Assembly (NCBI GenBank): GCA_902778625.1
Contig: CACYYM010000007.1
Location: forward strand, 21,587-85,586
Length of the DNA: 64,000 bases
Origin: an uncultured Bacteroidales bacterium
GTDB taxonomy: Bacteria > Bacteroidota > Bacteroidia > Bacteroidales > Bacteroidaceae
Direction of reading: 5' to 3'
Below the pieces are notes generated by a model that ran no database searches, was not told the origin of the DNA, and saw only the letters and a program-made list of their open reading frames with translations. Below, one piece after another: positions 34,080-42,975 of the stretch. Position numbers and translations under genes: made by a program. The stretch's first letter is position 1, and each line of letters begins with the position of its first letter.

Positions 34080-37000
34080 ATGAAAAAGCTGTTTTGTTTG
34101 TTATTGCTGCTTGTGATGGCAGTGATGGTGGCAGAAGCAGAGTCATCGACGTCGTCGGGAAATGGCTTCCGGCTGCGGCTGATGAATCATTGGGACAATC
34201 CAGACGGAACGGTGGAACGTGGCTATGCAGGCCGTTCGCTCTGGAAATGGGAAGAGATTCCTGCTGACCATCGGAAGAGTTTGCCGAGACACCTGCGTAA
34301 GCGCTACGAGGAGTACGGACGTCTTCAGCGTGACTATGGCATCAATGGCACGGTGCTGAACAACGTGAATGCCAAGCCCTTGATGCTTAAGACAGATATG
34401 CTCAGGCGAGTGGCTCGCATAGCAGATGTGTTGCGGCCCTTTGGCGTACGTGTGTATCTGTCGGTCAACTTTGCTTCGCCAAAAGCTTTGGGCGAGGTGG
34501 ATACGGCTGACCCAAATGACGAACGTGTGCAGGAGTGGTGGAGGCGGAAGGCTGACGAGATATATAGCCTGATTCCCGACTTTGGTGGCTTCCTTGTGAA
34601 GGCGAACAGCGAGGGCGAACCTGGTCCTGCCGACTATGGACGCAGTCATGCCGAGGGCGCGAACATGCTGGCTGCGGCGCTGGACAGACATGGTGGCATC
34701 GTGATTTGGCGTGCTTTTGTCTATTCACCGACGGGTGATGACCGTGCTAGCCAAGCGTTGCTGGAGTTCTTGCCACTCGACGGTAAATTTTCACGAAACG
34801 TGATTCTGCAGATAAAGAACGGTCCCATCGACTTCCAGCCACGCGAACCTGTGTCGCCACTTTTCTTTGCCATGAAACGGACACGCATGATGGCGGAACT
34901 GCAAATCACTCAGGAATACACTGGGCATAGCATCCACACTTGTTTTCTTATACCTATGTGGCACGATTTCTTTGCCCAACTTGCAGTTCAAGGAGTGCAG
35001 CTGGAAGGAGTGGCAGGCGTGGCCAACACAGGAGATGCTGAGAACTGGACAGCCAATCCGCTTGCTATGGCCAACTGGTATGGGTTCGGACGTCTAGCGT
35101 GTGACCCGACAACAGAGCCTCGCCAGATTGCAAAGGATTTCCTTCGCGAGAATTATTCGAGCGACGAACGCTTTGTTGGTCCTGTGACGGACTTGCTCAT
35201 GCGAAGTCACGAAGCGTTGGTGAACTATATGATGCCTATGGGGCTGCACCACATCTTTGCTGCAGACCATCACTACGGACCAGAGCCGTGGTGCGAACGT
35301 GCTGGGTGGCGCGAGGACTGGTTGCCTCGCTATTATCACCGTGCCGATTCGATTGGCATAGGCTTTAACCGCAGCGACCATACAGAATTGGGTGCCAAAG
35401 GCTCGAACAATGTGGCACAATATCCCAAGCCATTGCGTTCCTTGTATAACAATCTGGAGACATGTCCTGAGTCTCTTCTGCTGTGGTTTCACCATGTGGC
35501 ATGGAACTATCGGATGAACGATGGGCAGACGCTTTGGGAACACCTGTGCCGCCACTACGACCATGGTGTGACGGAAGCGCAGGACTTCGTTCGTATCTGG
35601 CAAAAAGTCAGGCCCTATGTTGACCGCAAGCGCTACGAAGAGCAGCTGTGGCGACTCCAACGTCAGGCCGATGATGCTCAGTGGTGGCGTGATGCATGCT
35701 TGTTGTATTTCATGACGTTCTCGCGAATGCCATTGCCTCAAGGCTCGCTCCCCACGATGTTCACGCTTCAGGAACTGCAGACCTTCCGATTGCGAATGGA
35801 CAACTACCGCGCCCCTAACCCACAGGCCTTACCACAAGTACAGCGCATTCGGCTGCCTCGCATGTTCAGCGACGGAATGGTGTTGCAACGTGATGCACGT
35901 ATTCCCATTTGGGGATGGGCTACTCCTGGCTGCAAAGTCAAAGTGGAGTTGAATAACCATCACGCCACAGCAACAGCAGATGAAGATGGCAATTGGGAAG
36001 TGCGCTTGCCGAAGATGCAAGCAGGCGGGCCTTACGAACTGCAGATTGGAAACCATACGATTCACGACGTGCTTATCGGTGACGTGTTCCTGTGCTGCGG
36101 TCAATCAAACATGGAGCTGCCCATCCGACGTTGTTTGGACAGCGTAGCAGCAATGGTGAAGGATTACGCTAACCCTCGCATACGCTATCTGAAAGTTCCG
36201 CACCAATTTAATTATATGCATCCAAACGATGATATGGCAGTTCGTCCGTGGCAAGACATTACGCCCGAGAACTGCGGCGAAGTGAGTGCGCTCTGCTATT
36301 TCATGGCACGCGAACTGCAGGAGCAGTACAATGTGCCCATAGGCATCATTAACAGCGCGGTTGGCGGCACACAAGTGCAAGCGTGGATGCCGAAGGAGAC
36401 GCTCGAACAGTTCGACGACTTTGCCGACGAATTCCTTCAGCCTCGGCACTGCCAGACAAATTGGGTGGATTCGGTAAACAGCGTGGAACAACGTGCCGCT
36501 GCTGAATGGGACAGACAGACGAATGAATACGACAGCATCCTGTACCGATGGAACAAAGAAGATTACGATTTCACGTCGTGGAAACGCGTCAACATGTTCG
36601 ACGACTGGAGCCACGGACACAATGGCTCCTACTGGTTCCACACCACAGCCAACGTGCCGTCTGAACTGGCAGGACAGCCAGCCCGACTCCGCTTCGGTGC
36701 GATGAAAGATGCTGACTCGATTTTTATCAACGGACACTTCATCGGCAGCACTTCTTACGAATATCCTCCGCGCATTTACGACGTGCCGTCTGGTCTATTA
36801 CGACACGGTGAAAATGACATTTTAACACGTCTAATTTCCCAACACGGCACGCCGAATTTCACACCAGGCAAGCGTTACCAGTTGGAGATAAGCGGACATA
36901 TTATTCCTCTTGCCGACACATTGCAAATGGCGATTGGTTGCGTTAGGCCGGAACGTCCTCGTTGCACTTACTTTGTCGACTGCCCTGCGGCACTCTACAA

Positions 37001-37379
37001 CGCCATGATTGCTCCTTTGAAGCATTTCCCTTTCAAAGGTATCGTCTGGTATCAGGGTGAATCGAACATCGAGACGCCACATCGCTATGCCGATTATCTC
37101 ACGGCGTTGGCTAAGTCGTGGCGGCAGCAGTTTAGGCACGATGTTCCCTTTGTCATTGTGCAACTGCCAGGAATCATGAATCACAGTTCAAAACAGCTCG
37201 CAACGGGCTGGACGCTTATCCAACACGAACAGAAGATTGCTGCTGAGCGCATTCCTAAGGCTGCACTCGTCTCCCTGAAAGACACAGGCGAGGCCAACGA
37301 CATTCACCCGCAGGACAAACACATCGTAGGCCATCGTGTTGCCAAGCAGATGAGTCGTCTGACATATGGCAAGTACTGA
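34080..37379 (+). CDS. GH67 alpha-glucuronidase fused to an SGNH (sialate O-acetylesterase-type) esterase
   Basis: This 1099-residue secreted protein (signal peptide MKKLFCLLLLLVMAVMVAEA) joins two enzymes. Residues ~30-565 match the GH67 catalytic and C-terminal domains: LMNHWDNPDGTVERGYAG, YGINGTVLNNVNA, VKANSEGEPGP with the presumed acid Glu178, ITQEYTGHS, GVAGVANTGDAENW, GLHHIF, and FLLWFHHVAW-like LLLWFHHVAWNYRM. The usual ~130-residue GH67 N-terminal domain is missing. Residues ~585-1099 are an SGNH esterase with GQSNMELP (Ser676), NSAVGGTQVQAW, GIVWYQGESNI and NDIHPQDK. Removal of (methyl)glucuronic acid and acetyl groups from glucuronoxylan is the likely combined role. A 22-nt-type repeat pair lies in its coding DNA at 36824-36867. 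It starts 11 bases after mnmE. Confidence 0.87.
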   Translation: MKKLFCLLLLLVMAVMVAEAESSTSSGNGFRLRLMNHWDNPDGTVERGYAGRSLWKWEEIPADHRKSLPRHLRKRYEEYGRLQRDYGINGTVLNNVNAKPLMLKTDMLRRVARIADVLRPFGVRVYLSVNFASPKALGEVDTADPNDERVQEWWRRKADEIYSLIPDFGGFLVKANSEGEPGPADYGRSHAEGANMLAAALDRHGGIVIWRAFVYSPTGDDRASQALLEFLPLDGKFSRNVILQIKNGPIDFQPREPVSPLFFAMKRTRMMAELQITQEYTGHSIHTCFLIPMWHDFFAQLAVQGVQLEGVAGVANTGDAENWTANPLAMANWYGFGRLACDPTTEPRQIAKDFLRENYSSDERFVGPVTDLLMRSHEALVNYMMPMGLHHIFAADHHYGPEPWCERAGWREDWLPRYYHRADSIGIGFNRSDHTELGAKGSNNVAQYPKPLRSLYNNLETCPESLLLWFHHVAWNYRMNDGQTLWEHLCRHYDHGVTEAQDFVRIWQKVRPYVDRKRYEEQLWRLQRQADDAQWWRDACLLYFMTFSRMPLPQGSLPTMFTLQELQTFRLRMDNYRAPNPQALPQVQRIRLPRMFSDGMVLQRDARIPIWGWATPGCKVKVELNNHHATATADEDGNWEVRLPKMQAGGPYELQIGNHTIHDVLIGDVFLCCGQSNMELPIRRCLDSVAAMVKDYANPRIRYLKVPHQFNYMHPNDDMAVRPWQDITPENCGEVSALCYFMARELQEQYNVPIGIINSAVGGTQVQAWMPKETLEQFDDFADEFLQPRHCQTNWVDSVNSVEQRAAAEWDRQTNEYDSILYRWNKEDYDFTSWKRVNMFDDWSHGHNGSYWFHTTANVPSELAGQPARLRFGAMKDADSIFINGHFIGSTSYEYPPRIYDVPSGLLRHGENDILTRLISQHGTPNFTPGKRYQLEISGHIIPLADTLQMAIGCVRPERPRCTYFVDCPAALYNAMIAPLKHFPFKGIVWYQGESNIETPHRYADYLTALAKSWRQQFRHDVPFVIVQLPGIMNHSSKQLATGWTLIQHEQKIAAERIPKAALVSLKDTGEANDIHPQDKHIVGHRVAKQMSRLTYGKY

Positions 37380-37397
37380 GCCTGTCGAGGTAAAAGT

Positions 37398-38066
37398 CTA
37401 AGTTTGCGGAGCGAAGGAAAGGAGACCCGTCAGTTCTTCAATTCTGTCGATGATAACGTCTGCTCCGGCCTGTTGAAGTTCTTCCCTGCTTCCGTTGCCC
37501 CAAGTGACGCCACAAGTCTTGGCTCCTGCATTGACGCCCATCTGAATATCTACAGCCATATCTCCTACAACAAGCGCTTCGCTGGCCTCGAACTTCATGG
37601 CAGCAAGCGTGTTCAGAACAGGCTCAGCATTGGGCTTTGCTTTCTCGACGTCGTCTGCTCCTATTAAATAGGAAATGTTATTCGCTAACCCAAGTTCGCG
37701 AGTAAGTTCAACTAGCGAAGCATGAGAGCGCGACGAAGCTATCGTGAGCGTAAAGCCCTGTTGTTTCAGGGCTGAAAGGGTTTCCACGACATGAGGAAAT
37801 GCTTGCGGCTTAATTGTTTGAACATTCTCGCAGAATATCCTCCTGTAAGTCTCTGCACAACGTTGGACTTGCTCCGGCTTTAAGTTGGGGAACAAGGCCT
37901 GAAAGCAGCCAGCAAGAGGCAGTCCAATGGTGGAGGCACACTCTGCTTCGCTCCGTTCCGGCAAAACCATTTCGGCAATAGTCATCTGCATGGTTGCTAC
38001 GATAGTGCGTCTCGTATCGCCAAGCGTGCCGTCGAAGTCGAAGATTATCAGTTTTATGTCATTCAT
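37398..38066 (-). CDS. HAD-family phosphatase (phosphoglycolate phosphatase-like)
   Basis: This 222-residue HAD hydrolase has motif I IIFDFDGTLGDT, motif II TIASSRS, the motif III lysine in AKPNAEP and motif IV VVGDMAVDIQMGVNAGAKT. A helical cap lies between motifs I and II (subclass I). Phosphoglycolate, sugar phosphates or beta-phosphoglucomutase-type substrates are possible. Its start overlaps the end of the GH2 gene by four bases, so it is the last gene of the minus-strand xylan operon. Confidence 0.88.
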   Translation of the reverse strand: MNDIKLIIFDFDGTLGDTRRTIVATMQMTIAEMVLPERSEAECASTIGLPLAGCFQALFPNLKPEQVQRCAETYRRIFCENVQTIKPQAFPHVVETLSALKQQGFTLTIASSRSHASLVELTRELGLANNISYLIGADDVEKAKPNAEPVLNTLAAMKFEASEALVVGDMAVDIQMGVNAGAKTCGVTWGNGSREELQQAGADVIIDRIEELTGLLSFAPQT

Positions 38067-40681
38067 TTAATATCTATGTTACACGTTTCCTGCGACTGAA
38101 GCTTTGGCGAAGTCACGGTGATGGCGACATTTCCCTTCTCTTCTTGCGGCTGGATAATGAGAAGAGCCTGACCGCGGAAAGTGGTAGGATTGAGCGAACG
38201 GAATGAACGAAGGTCGTATGGGTGGCCAGTGCCTGCGACAGCTATATGACGAGCTCCCGAAGTCTTAATTTCGAGGGGAATCTCTGCTGTCGGGCAAAGA
38301 TTGCCTTCAGCATCTACTACATTAATATAAATATAGGCGAGGTCATTATGAGAAGCGGTAATGACTTTGCTGACAGGCTCGAGTTTTATGGCAACTGGAG
38401 CACCAGAGGTAACAAACCTGATTTCGGCTTTCTTTCCACGAACCACTTCTGCCTTCAGTTCACCGGGTTCATAAGCCACGCGGAAGGTAGCAGTGTAGGT
38501 ATCTTGGTTGACATCCTGTTCGCCAATTACTTTGCCATTAATAGACAAGCGGACTCGAGCCTCACGAGTATATACGTTGACGCGCAAAGAGTCGCTGCGA
38601 CGACCGTTAACGTCGTGAACGATTCTGCCCCGAAGCGTGGCGTTGTCGTACTTCTCTGGACGGATGTCAATGGGCAGGTAATTACCATCATAATATGCGC
38701 GGTCATGCCAGTTCCAATGATTCTCCTCTGCCGTCCAGCACCAGCCAGCAGCATCTTCATATTCTCCATCGGTTACAGACGGACGTACTGCCATAGCAAT
38801 GGGACACTGTCTCCATACAACATCGCGATAGTATGACTGTGGCTTCTTGTTGCCTATCAGGTCAATATCACCACACCAGGCATTGAACCACGGCCAGGAG
38901 AGGTTTTGAATCCAATGTCCTCGGTCGCCACGCTCAATAGCGTGACTGATACCCGCCTCACCAATATAGTCGATGGCTGTCCAAACGAAATCGCCTAAGA
39001 TGTAGGGATGCTTCTCGATAGTATTCCAGTTGGCTGCCACAGCATTGGGGAACGATTCAGAGCCGTACATAATGCGCTCGGGGAACTTCTCGTGGTCGCT
39101 CTCGTAATAATGAAGCCCATAGTTGTAGCCACCCACCTCGACATTTTCAAATGCACGATATGAATCCTTTTCCCATGTCATCTTTTGAGCCTGACGGTCC
39201 CAGTATTCGCAAACGGCAAAAGTTGTGGGCCTTGTTGTGTCTTCACTTTTGATGGCTCGGACTATGGCTTGTGCTATTTCCTTGCCTCGAGGCACATCCG
39301 AGCGTTGGGCTATCTCGTTTCCAATGCTCCACATGATAACGCTGGGGTGATTGCGGTCTCGGCGCACCATCAAGGCAGCATCATACTCGAAGTTTGTCGT
39401 ACCGATGCCGACAAGCTTACCGCCAACGATGACCTGCTTTTCCTTCGAGAAGTAATTGCTGTAGTCATCTTTTCGCTTGGGCTCCTCCCATTGGTCGAAG
39501 CACTCATCGATAACTAACATACCGAGACTGTCACAGGCATTTAGGAAGGCAACCGAAGTCAGGTTATGGCTTGTGCGAACAGCGTTGTAACCCTGTGCCT
39601 TCAGCAATTCCACCTTTCGCACTTCTGCACGGTCGATGGCAGCGCTCCCAAGCAATCCGTTGTCATGATGTACACAGCCGCCTCGCAACTTCATCGGCTT
39701 TCCGTTGAGCAGGAAACCCTTGTCGGCGGAAAAGTTGATAGTACGGATGCCAAAGGGGATTTCCAAGACATCGCGAACAACATTATCTGCATCGAGCAAG
39801 CTGATGCGCGCAGTATAACGGTAAGGCGAATCGACAGACCAGAGGCGTGGAGATTTTACGTTTAGTTCAGTACCTCCAGAAGCGACCTCTCGCCCTTCTG
39901 CATCCATGATTTGTACCTTTATCGTACCGTTAGCTGCCGCAGCATTCTCGTTGAATATCTTTGCCGAGACCTTAACTTTAGCGTTCTTCCCGTTCACTTC
40001 CGAGGCATCAACATAAGTGTCCCATTCATCGATATGCAGCTTGTCCGTCGTTACCAACCACACATGACGGAAAATGCCACTGCCCGCATACCATCGGCTG
40101 TTCAAGCCCTCGTTGACTACCTTCACGGCAACTGTTACGTGCCGCTCGTCCTTAGTATTGCGAAACGTTTTATCATTTAGGACGCCATTCAAATCGACCG
40201 TGAAAGGCATATAGCCATAGACGTTCATTGCCGCCTTTCTTCCGTTCACCCACACCTCGGCTTGATTATACACGCCATCGAAGCGTAGGCGAAATGTCTT
40301 GTCCTGGAGTGTTTTGTCAACAGAACCGCCACTAGTATTCAGAGCAAATGTCTTACGATACCAGCCCGTGCCTCCCACGGTCTGTCCCAAGTCCGAGTCA
40401 CCCGCGCTGAGCCGTGAGAATGGTCCTACCTGCCAATTCTTCCAGTCAGACGTCTGCTCCCTATAGTCATGGGCATACGCCTCTGGTTCCATACTGAAAT
40501 CATGCGGCACGATAACCTCACGCCACTTCGAATCATCGAAGTCTATGGCTTCCGCGTTAATGACTTCGCCGCGATGGAATCGCCAGCCTTCATCAAACGA
40601 TTGCTTATGCCATGCATAAACACTCATCGGAGCAACACTCTGCAGTCCCAATATGGCCAAAAGGCAAATAATTTTCTTCAT
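38063..40681 (-). CDS. GH2 family glycoside hydrolase (beta-galactosidase-like)
   Basis: This 872-residue secreted enzyme (signal peptide MKKIICLLAILGLQSVAPMSVYA) has the GH2 sugar-binding domain (WRFHRGEVINAEAIDFDD, VGGTGWYRKTF, VWVNGRKA), an immunoglobulin-like domain and a TIM barrel. LRGGCVHHDNGLLG leads into the barrel, the acid/base is Glu456 in WSIGNEIAQR, and the nucleophile is Glu542 in YGSESFP. A DUF4982-type region and a C-terminal beta domain follow. Specificity could be beta-galactosidase or beta-glucuronidase; the neighbours suggest a xylan or glucuronic-acid side-chain context. The CE1-like gene ends 32 bases upstream, with no promoter seen between them. Confidence 0.87.
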   Translation of the reverse strand: MKKIICLLAILGLQSVAPMSVYAWHKQSFDEGWRFHRGEVINAEAIDFDDSKWREVIVPHDFSMEPEAYAHDYREQTSDWKNWQVGPFSRLSAGDSDLGQTVGGTGWYRKTFALNTSGGSVDKTLQDKTFRLRFDGVYNQAEVWVNGRKAAMNVYGYMPFTVDLNGVLNDKTFRNTKDERHVTVAVKVVNEGLNSRWYAGSGIFRHVWLVTTDKLHIDEWDTYVDASEVNGKNAKVKVSAKIFNENAAAANGTIKVQIMDAEGREVASGGTELNVKSPRLWSVDSPYRYTARISLLDADNVVRDVLEIPFGIRTINFSADKGFLLNGKPMKLRGGCVHHDNGLLGSAAIDRAEVRKVELLKAQGYNAVRTSHNLTSVAFLNACDSLGMLVIDECFDQWEEPKRKDDYSNYFSKEKQVIVGGKLVGIGTTNFEYDAALMVRRDRNHPSVIMWSIGNEIAQRSDVPRGKEIAQAIVRAIKSEDTTRPTTFAVCEYWDRQAQKMTWEKDSYRAFENVEVGGYNYGLHYYESDHEKFPERIMYGSESFPNAVAANWNTIEKHPYILGDFVWTAIDYIGEAGISHAIERGDRGHWIQNLSWPWFNAWCGDIDLIGNKKPQSYYRDVVWRQCPIAMAVRPSVTDGEYEDAAGWCWTAEENHWNWHDRAYYDGNYLPIDIRPEKYDNATLRGRIVHDVNGRRSDSLRVNVYTREARVRLSINGKVIGEQDVNQDTYTATFRVAYEPGELKAEVVRGKKAEIRFVTSGAPVAIKLEPVSKVITASHNDLAYIYINVVDAEGNLCPTAEIPLEIKTSGARHIAVAGTGHPYDLRSFRSLNPTTFRGQALLIIQPQEEKGNVAITVTSPKLQSQETCNIDIK

Positions 40682-40713
40682 TTTATAAACGGTTTATGTT
40701 CAATTATTAATTT

Positions 40714-41568
40714 TCATTCTAAATACTTGCTGAAGAAAGACCATATCTCTTCTCCTGTATTGATATCGCGGTCGAACCAGCTGTGAGGGCCGTTAATTAC
40801 TTCGTACAGCCACACCTCGCAACCAGTAGGGCCGCCCGTGTACTTATGCTTGATGATGGAGCAGCCATTTTCCTTATTGAGTCCTTCGACGTGCTCGACG
40901 GTCTCGTGTTCGCATTTATTCTTGGCAATCCAATATCCAATTGCTATGGGCACAGACATATAAGCGCCCCACCCTCCTTTGTTCTCGAGGTCGCCATTCC
41001 ATTCCGAGGTGTGGTCGGCCGTTCCGTGTATCTCGAAGAGTGGAATGGGCTTGGGTGCATCCATTGTACGGTAAATCCATTCCATTGTTAAACCGGAAAC
41101 GGGAGCCACTGCCTTGAAGGTCTTCTGCTTGCTATAAGCAGTCAGATAACACATCTCACCACCATTTGACATTCCCGTCATGAACGTATTCTTTCGGCTC
41201 AAGCCATATTTCTTCTGCACATACCTGGCCAATTGCTCCATCCCTGCCACTTCGTCCACTTTCCATCCTTGCTGAAATGGATAGCCAACGTTCCAAGAAG
41301 GCTTTCCCTGAGGGTCTTTCCAGCCACAAGGTATGCAAATGGCGAACTTGTGCTTCTCGGCAGCCTCGTTCATCCAAGTTCTTTGCTGACCTGGATTGCC
41401 ATATCCGTGCAGCACAAATACCAAAGGTGCACCCTTCTGTATTCCAGCTGGTTTATATATCCAAAAGTGTCGCATCTGTCCTTGAATCTTTAAGGAATCA
41501 AGTACGGGTTCTGCCACAACCGATGCACAAAAGAGTGGCAGCAAAATTAGGAGTAAAACTTTCTTCAT
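40714..41568 (-). CDS. Secreted CE1-like / PHB-depolymerase-type esterase
   Basis: This 284-residue alpha/beta hydrolase has a signal peptide (MKKVLLLILLPLFCASVVAE). It shows VFVLHGYGNPGQQ (oxyanion region), the nucleophile in MTGMSNGGEMCYL (Ser134), EIHGTADHTSEWNGD (Asp) and INGPHSWFD (His). The pattern is that of LpqC/CE1 feruloyl or acetyl esterases. The likely role is removal of feruloyl or acetyl groups from xylan. ATG 41568 gives the better signal peptide; an earlier ATG at 41586 adds six residues. It follows the CE15-like gene by about 20 bases. Confidence 0.82.
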   Translation of the reverse strand: MKKVLLLILLPLFCASVVAEPVLDSLKIQGQMRHFWIYKPAGIQKGAPLVFVLHGYGNPGQQRTWMNEAAEKHKFAICIPCGWKDPQGKPSWNVGYPFQQGWKVDEVAGMEQLARYVQKKYGLSRKNTFMTGMSNGGEMCYLTAYSKQKTFKAVAPVSGLTMEWIYRTMDAPKPIPLFEIHGTADHTSEWNGDLENKGGWGAYMSVPIAIGYWIAKNKCEHETVEHVEGLNKENGCSIIKHKYTGGPTGCEVWLYEVINGPHSWFDRDINTGEEIWSFFSKYLE

Positions 41569-41588
41569 GGCTTGCGTTTTCTGCATCT

Positions 41589-42875
41589 TTATCTGTCGGA
41601 TTTCGTCTGGAACACTTTGTCGCAGAAGTCAAGGTAACACTGCCAGTCGTAGGCCGTGACATCGTGTTTGCCTGAACGAATGTGATAGCCCACATCGTAA
41701 TGCTGAGGTTGGTGAACGGCAGGCTGAGTAGCCGACGGAAGGCCTTGCATATCATAAAGTTGATACGCTGGCCCTGCATAATAAGCACTCAGATACTCTC
41801 CCTTGGGGTCGGCCCAACTGTCGTCTTCTGCGCTTGCCACATAGACATGGCGTGGAGCCACAAGTGCCAACAGTTCGTGCTGGTCGAAAGGCATAGAGGC
41901 TTCATTTTCGGAATAAGCATTGAAGGCAGGACAGAACCAATGCGGGAAATTGCCTGTAATACGAGCGATATTCTCGCCGAAGACACGTTTCGAGAGGGCT
42001 GCGCCGCCACAACCCGAATCGTTCGAAATGACGACCTTGAAGCGCTTGTCTTGCACACCGGCCCAAAGTGCTGTCTTGCCCAATCGCGAGTGCCCAAGCA
42101 CCACCATGCAATCCTTGTCTATCTGCTTCTCTTTCACCAAGTAATCGGCAATTCGGCTATAGCCCCACGCCCAAATTCCTATTGCGCCCCACTCGTTTGC
42201 CTCTCGTGATTCGACATTATAGTTCGGCAAAAGCGAAGGAATGCCATGCTCCATCAAAGCAGGCGAGTCAGGACAGATATCGTGATAGTTCATCGTGGCA
42301 ACGGCATAACCTCGCTGCAACGCCAGTTCGTAGGACCAGCGGCTTGCCTGTTCGCCACGCACCCAATTGTCCGAGCCAGCCTTTTTCATCAAATCGCGAG
42401 ACGGAGAGAACAGCACATCTTCTTCGAAAGTTGTGGTTTGATTGCCGTGAAAGTTATAACTTACGATTACAGGCACACGTCCTTTCGCATGGTTGGGAAT
42501 GTAGAGCAGCAGGAGTGCCTGATGCGTTTGTTTGTTCTTTCCCGTGAAGGTAAAGCGAACTTGCTTCTCTGTTGCCAAGCCATTCATTGCCTTTGGGTTA
42601 GACGAGACAAGTTCATGTTTTACCTTAATGCCTGTTTGTCTTGGCGTCACGCCATATTCCTGCTGGCTGAAAAGCTTCAGAAGCTCTGGCCTGCGCTTCT
42701 TTTCCCATTGCTTTGCCGTCTCGACGCGTTCTCCACCCGTGCACGTCAACAGGTCTGGCAGTTCAAACGCTTGCACTTTGCTCTCGTCTTCGTTCACAGG
42801 GGCATTTTTGTTCTGGCCGGACATCGTGGCAGACATCACGAGAGCCAGCGAAAGAGAAATGTATTTCTTGTTCAT
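41589..42875 (-). CDS. CE15-like glucuronoyl esterase
   Basis: This 428-residue secreted alpha/beta hydrolase has a signal peptide after MNKKYISLSLALVMSATMSG. It contains LFSQQEYGVTP, VPVIVSYNFHGNQ, WGAIGIWAWGYSRIADYL, the nucleophile in LGHSRLGKTALWAG (Ser263), SNDSGCGGAALSKR and HELLALVAPRHVYVASAEDD. These match bacterial CE15 enzymes, which cleave the ester between xylan glucuronic acid and lignin alcohols; the canonical GCSRNGK is GHSRLGK here. ATG 42875 is chosen because a TATCTTTG box lies just upstream (42901-42894), excluding earlier codons. It heads the minus-strand operon with the CE1-like, GH2 and HAD genes. Confidence 0.87.
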   Translation of the reverse strand: MNKKYISLSLALVMSATMSGQNKNAPVNEDESKVQAFELPDLLTCTGGERVETAKQWEKKRRPELLKLFSQQEYGVTPRQTGIKVKHELVSSNPKAMNGLATEKQVRFTFTGKNKQTHQALLLLYIPNHAKGRVPVIVSYNFHGNQTTTFEEDVLFSPSRDLMKKAGSDNWVRGEQASRWSYELALQRGYAVATMNYHDICPDSPALMEHGIPSLLPNYNVESREANEWGAIGIWAWGYSRIADYLVKEKQIDKDCMVVLGHSRLGKTALWAGVQDKRFKVVISNDSGCGGAALSKRVFGENIARITGNFPHWFCPAFNAYSENEASMPFDQHELLALVAPRHVYVASAEDDSWADPKGEYLSAYYAGPAYQLYDMQGLPSATQPAVHQPQHYDVGYHIRSGKHDVTAYDWQCYLDFCDKVFQTKSDR

Positions 42876-42893
42876 AGATGTACGCTTTGAATG

Positions 42894-42901
42894 CAAAGAT
42901 A
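42894..42901 (-). promoter_or_regulatory. -7 box TATCTTTG of the esterase-GH2 operon
   Basis: TAnnTTTG match on the minus strand, 19 bases before ATG 42875. Confidence 0.7.
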
Positions 42902-42911
42902 CAAAATAATC

Positions 42912-42939
42912 TTGAATTTTGATTTTTGAATTTTGAATT
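42912..42939. repeat. Heptanucleotide repeat TTGAATT between divergent promoters
   Basis: Four 7-nt units (TTGAATT, TTGATTT, TTGAATT, TTGAATT) lie between the divergent -7 boxes at 42894 and 42946, the same layout as at 9264. Confidence 0.8.
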
Positions 42940-42945
42940 TTTTCA

Positions 42946-42953
42946 TATCTTTG
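42946..42953 (+). promoter_or_regulatory. -7 box TATCTTTG of the GH43-CBM6-esterase gene
   Basis: TAnnTTTG match 23 bases before ATG 42976. Confidence 0.7.
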
Positions 42954-42975
42954 CAGACAAATAAACAATAATACT

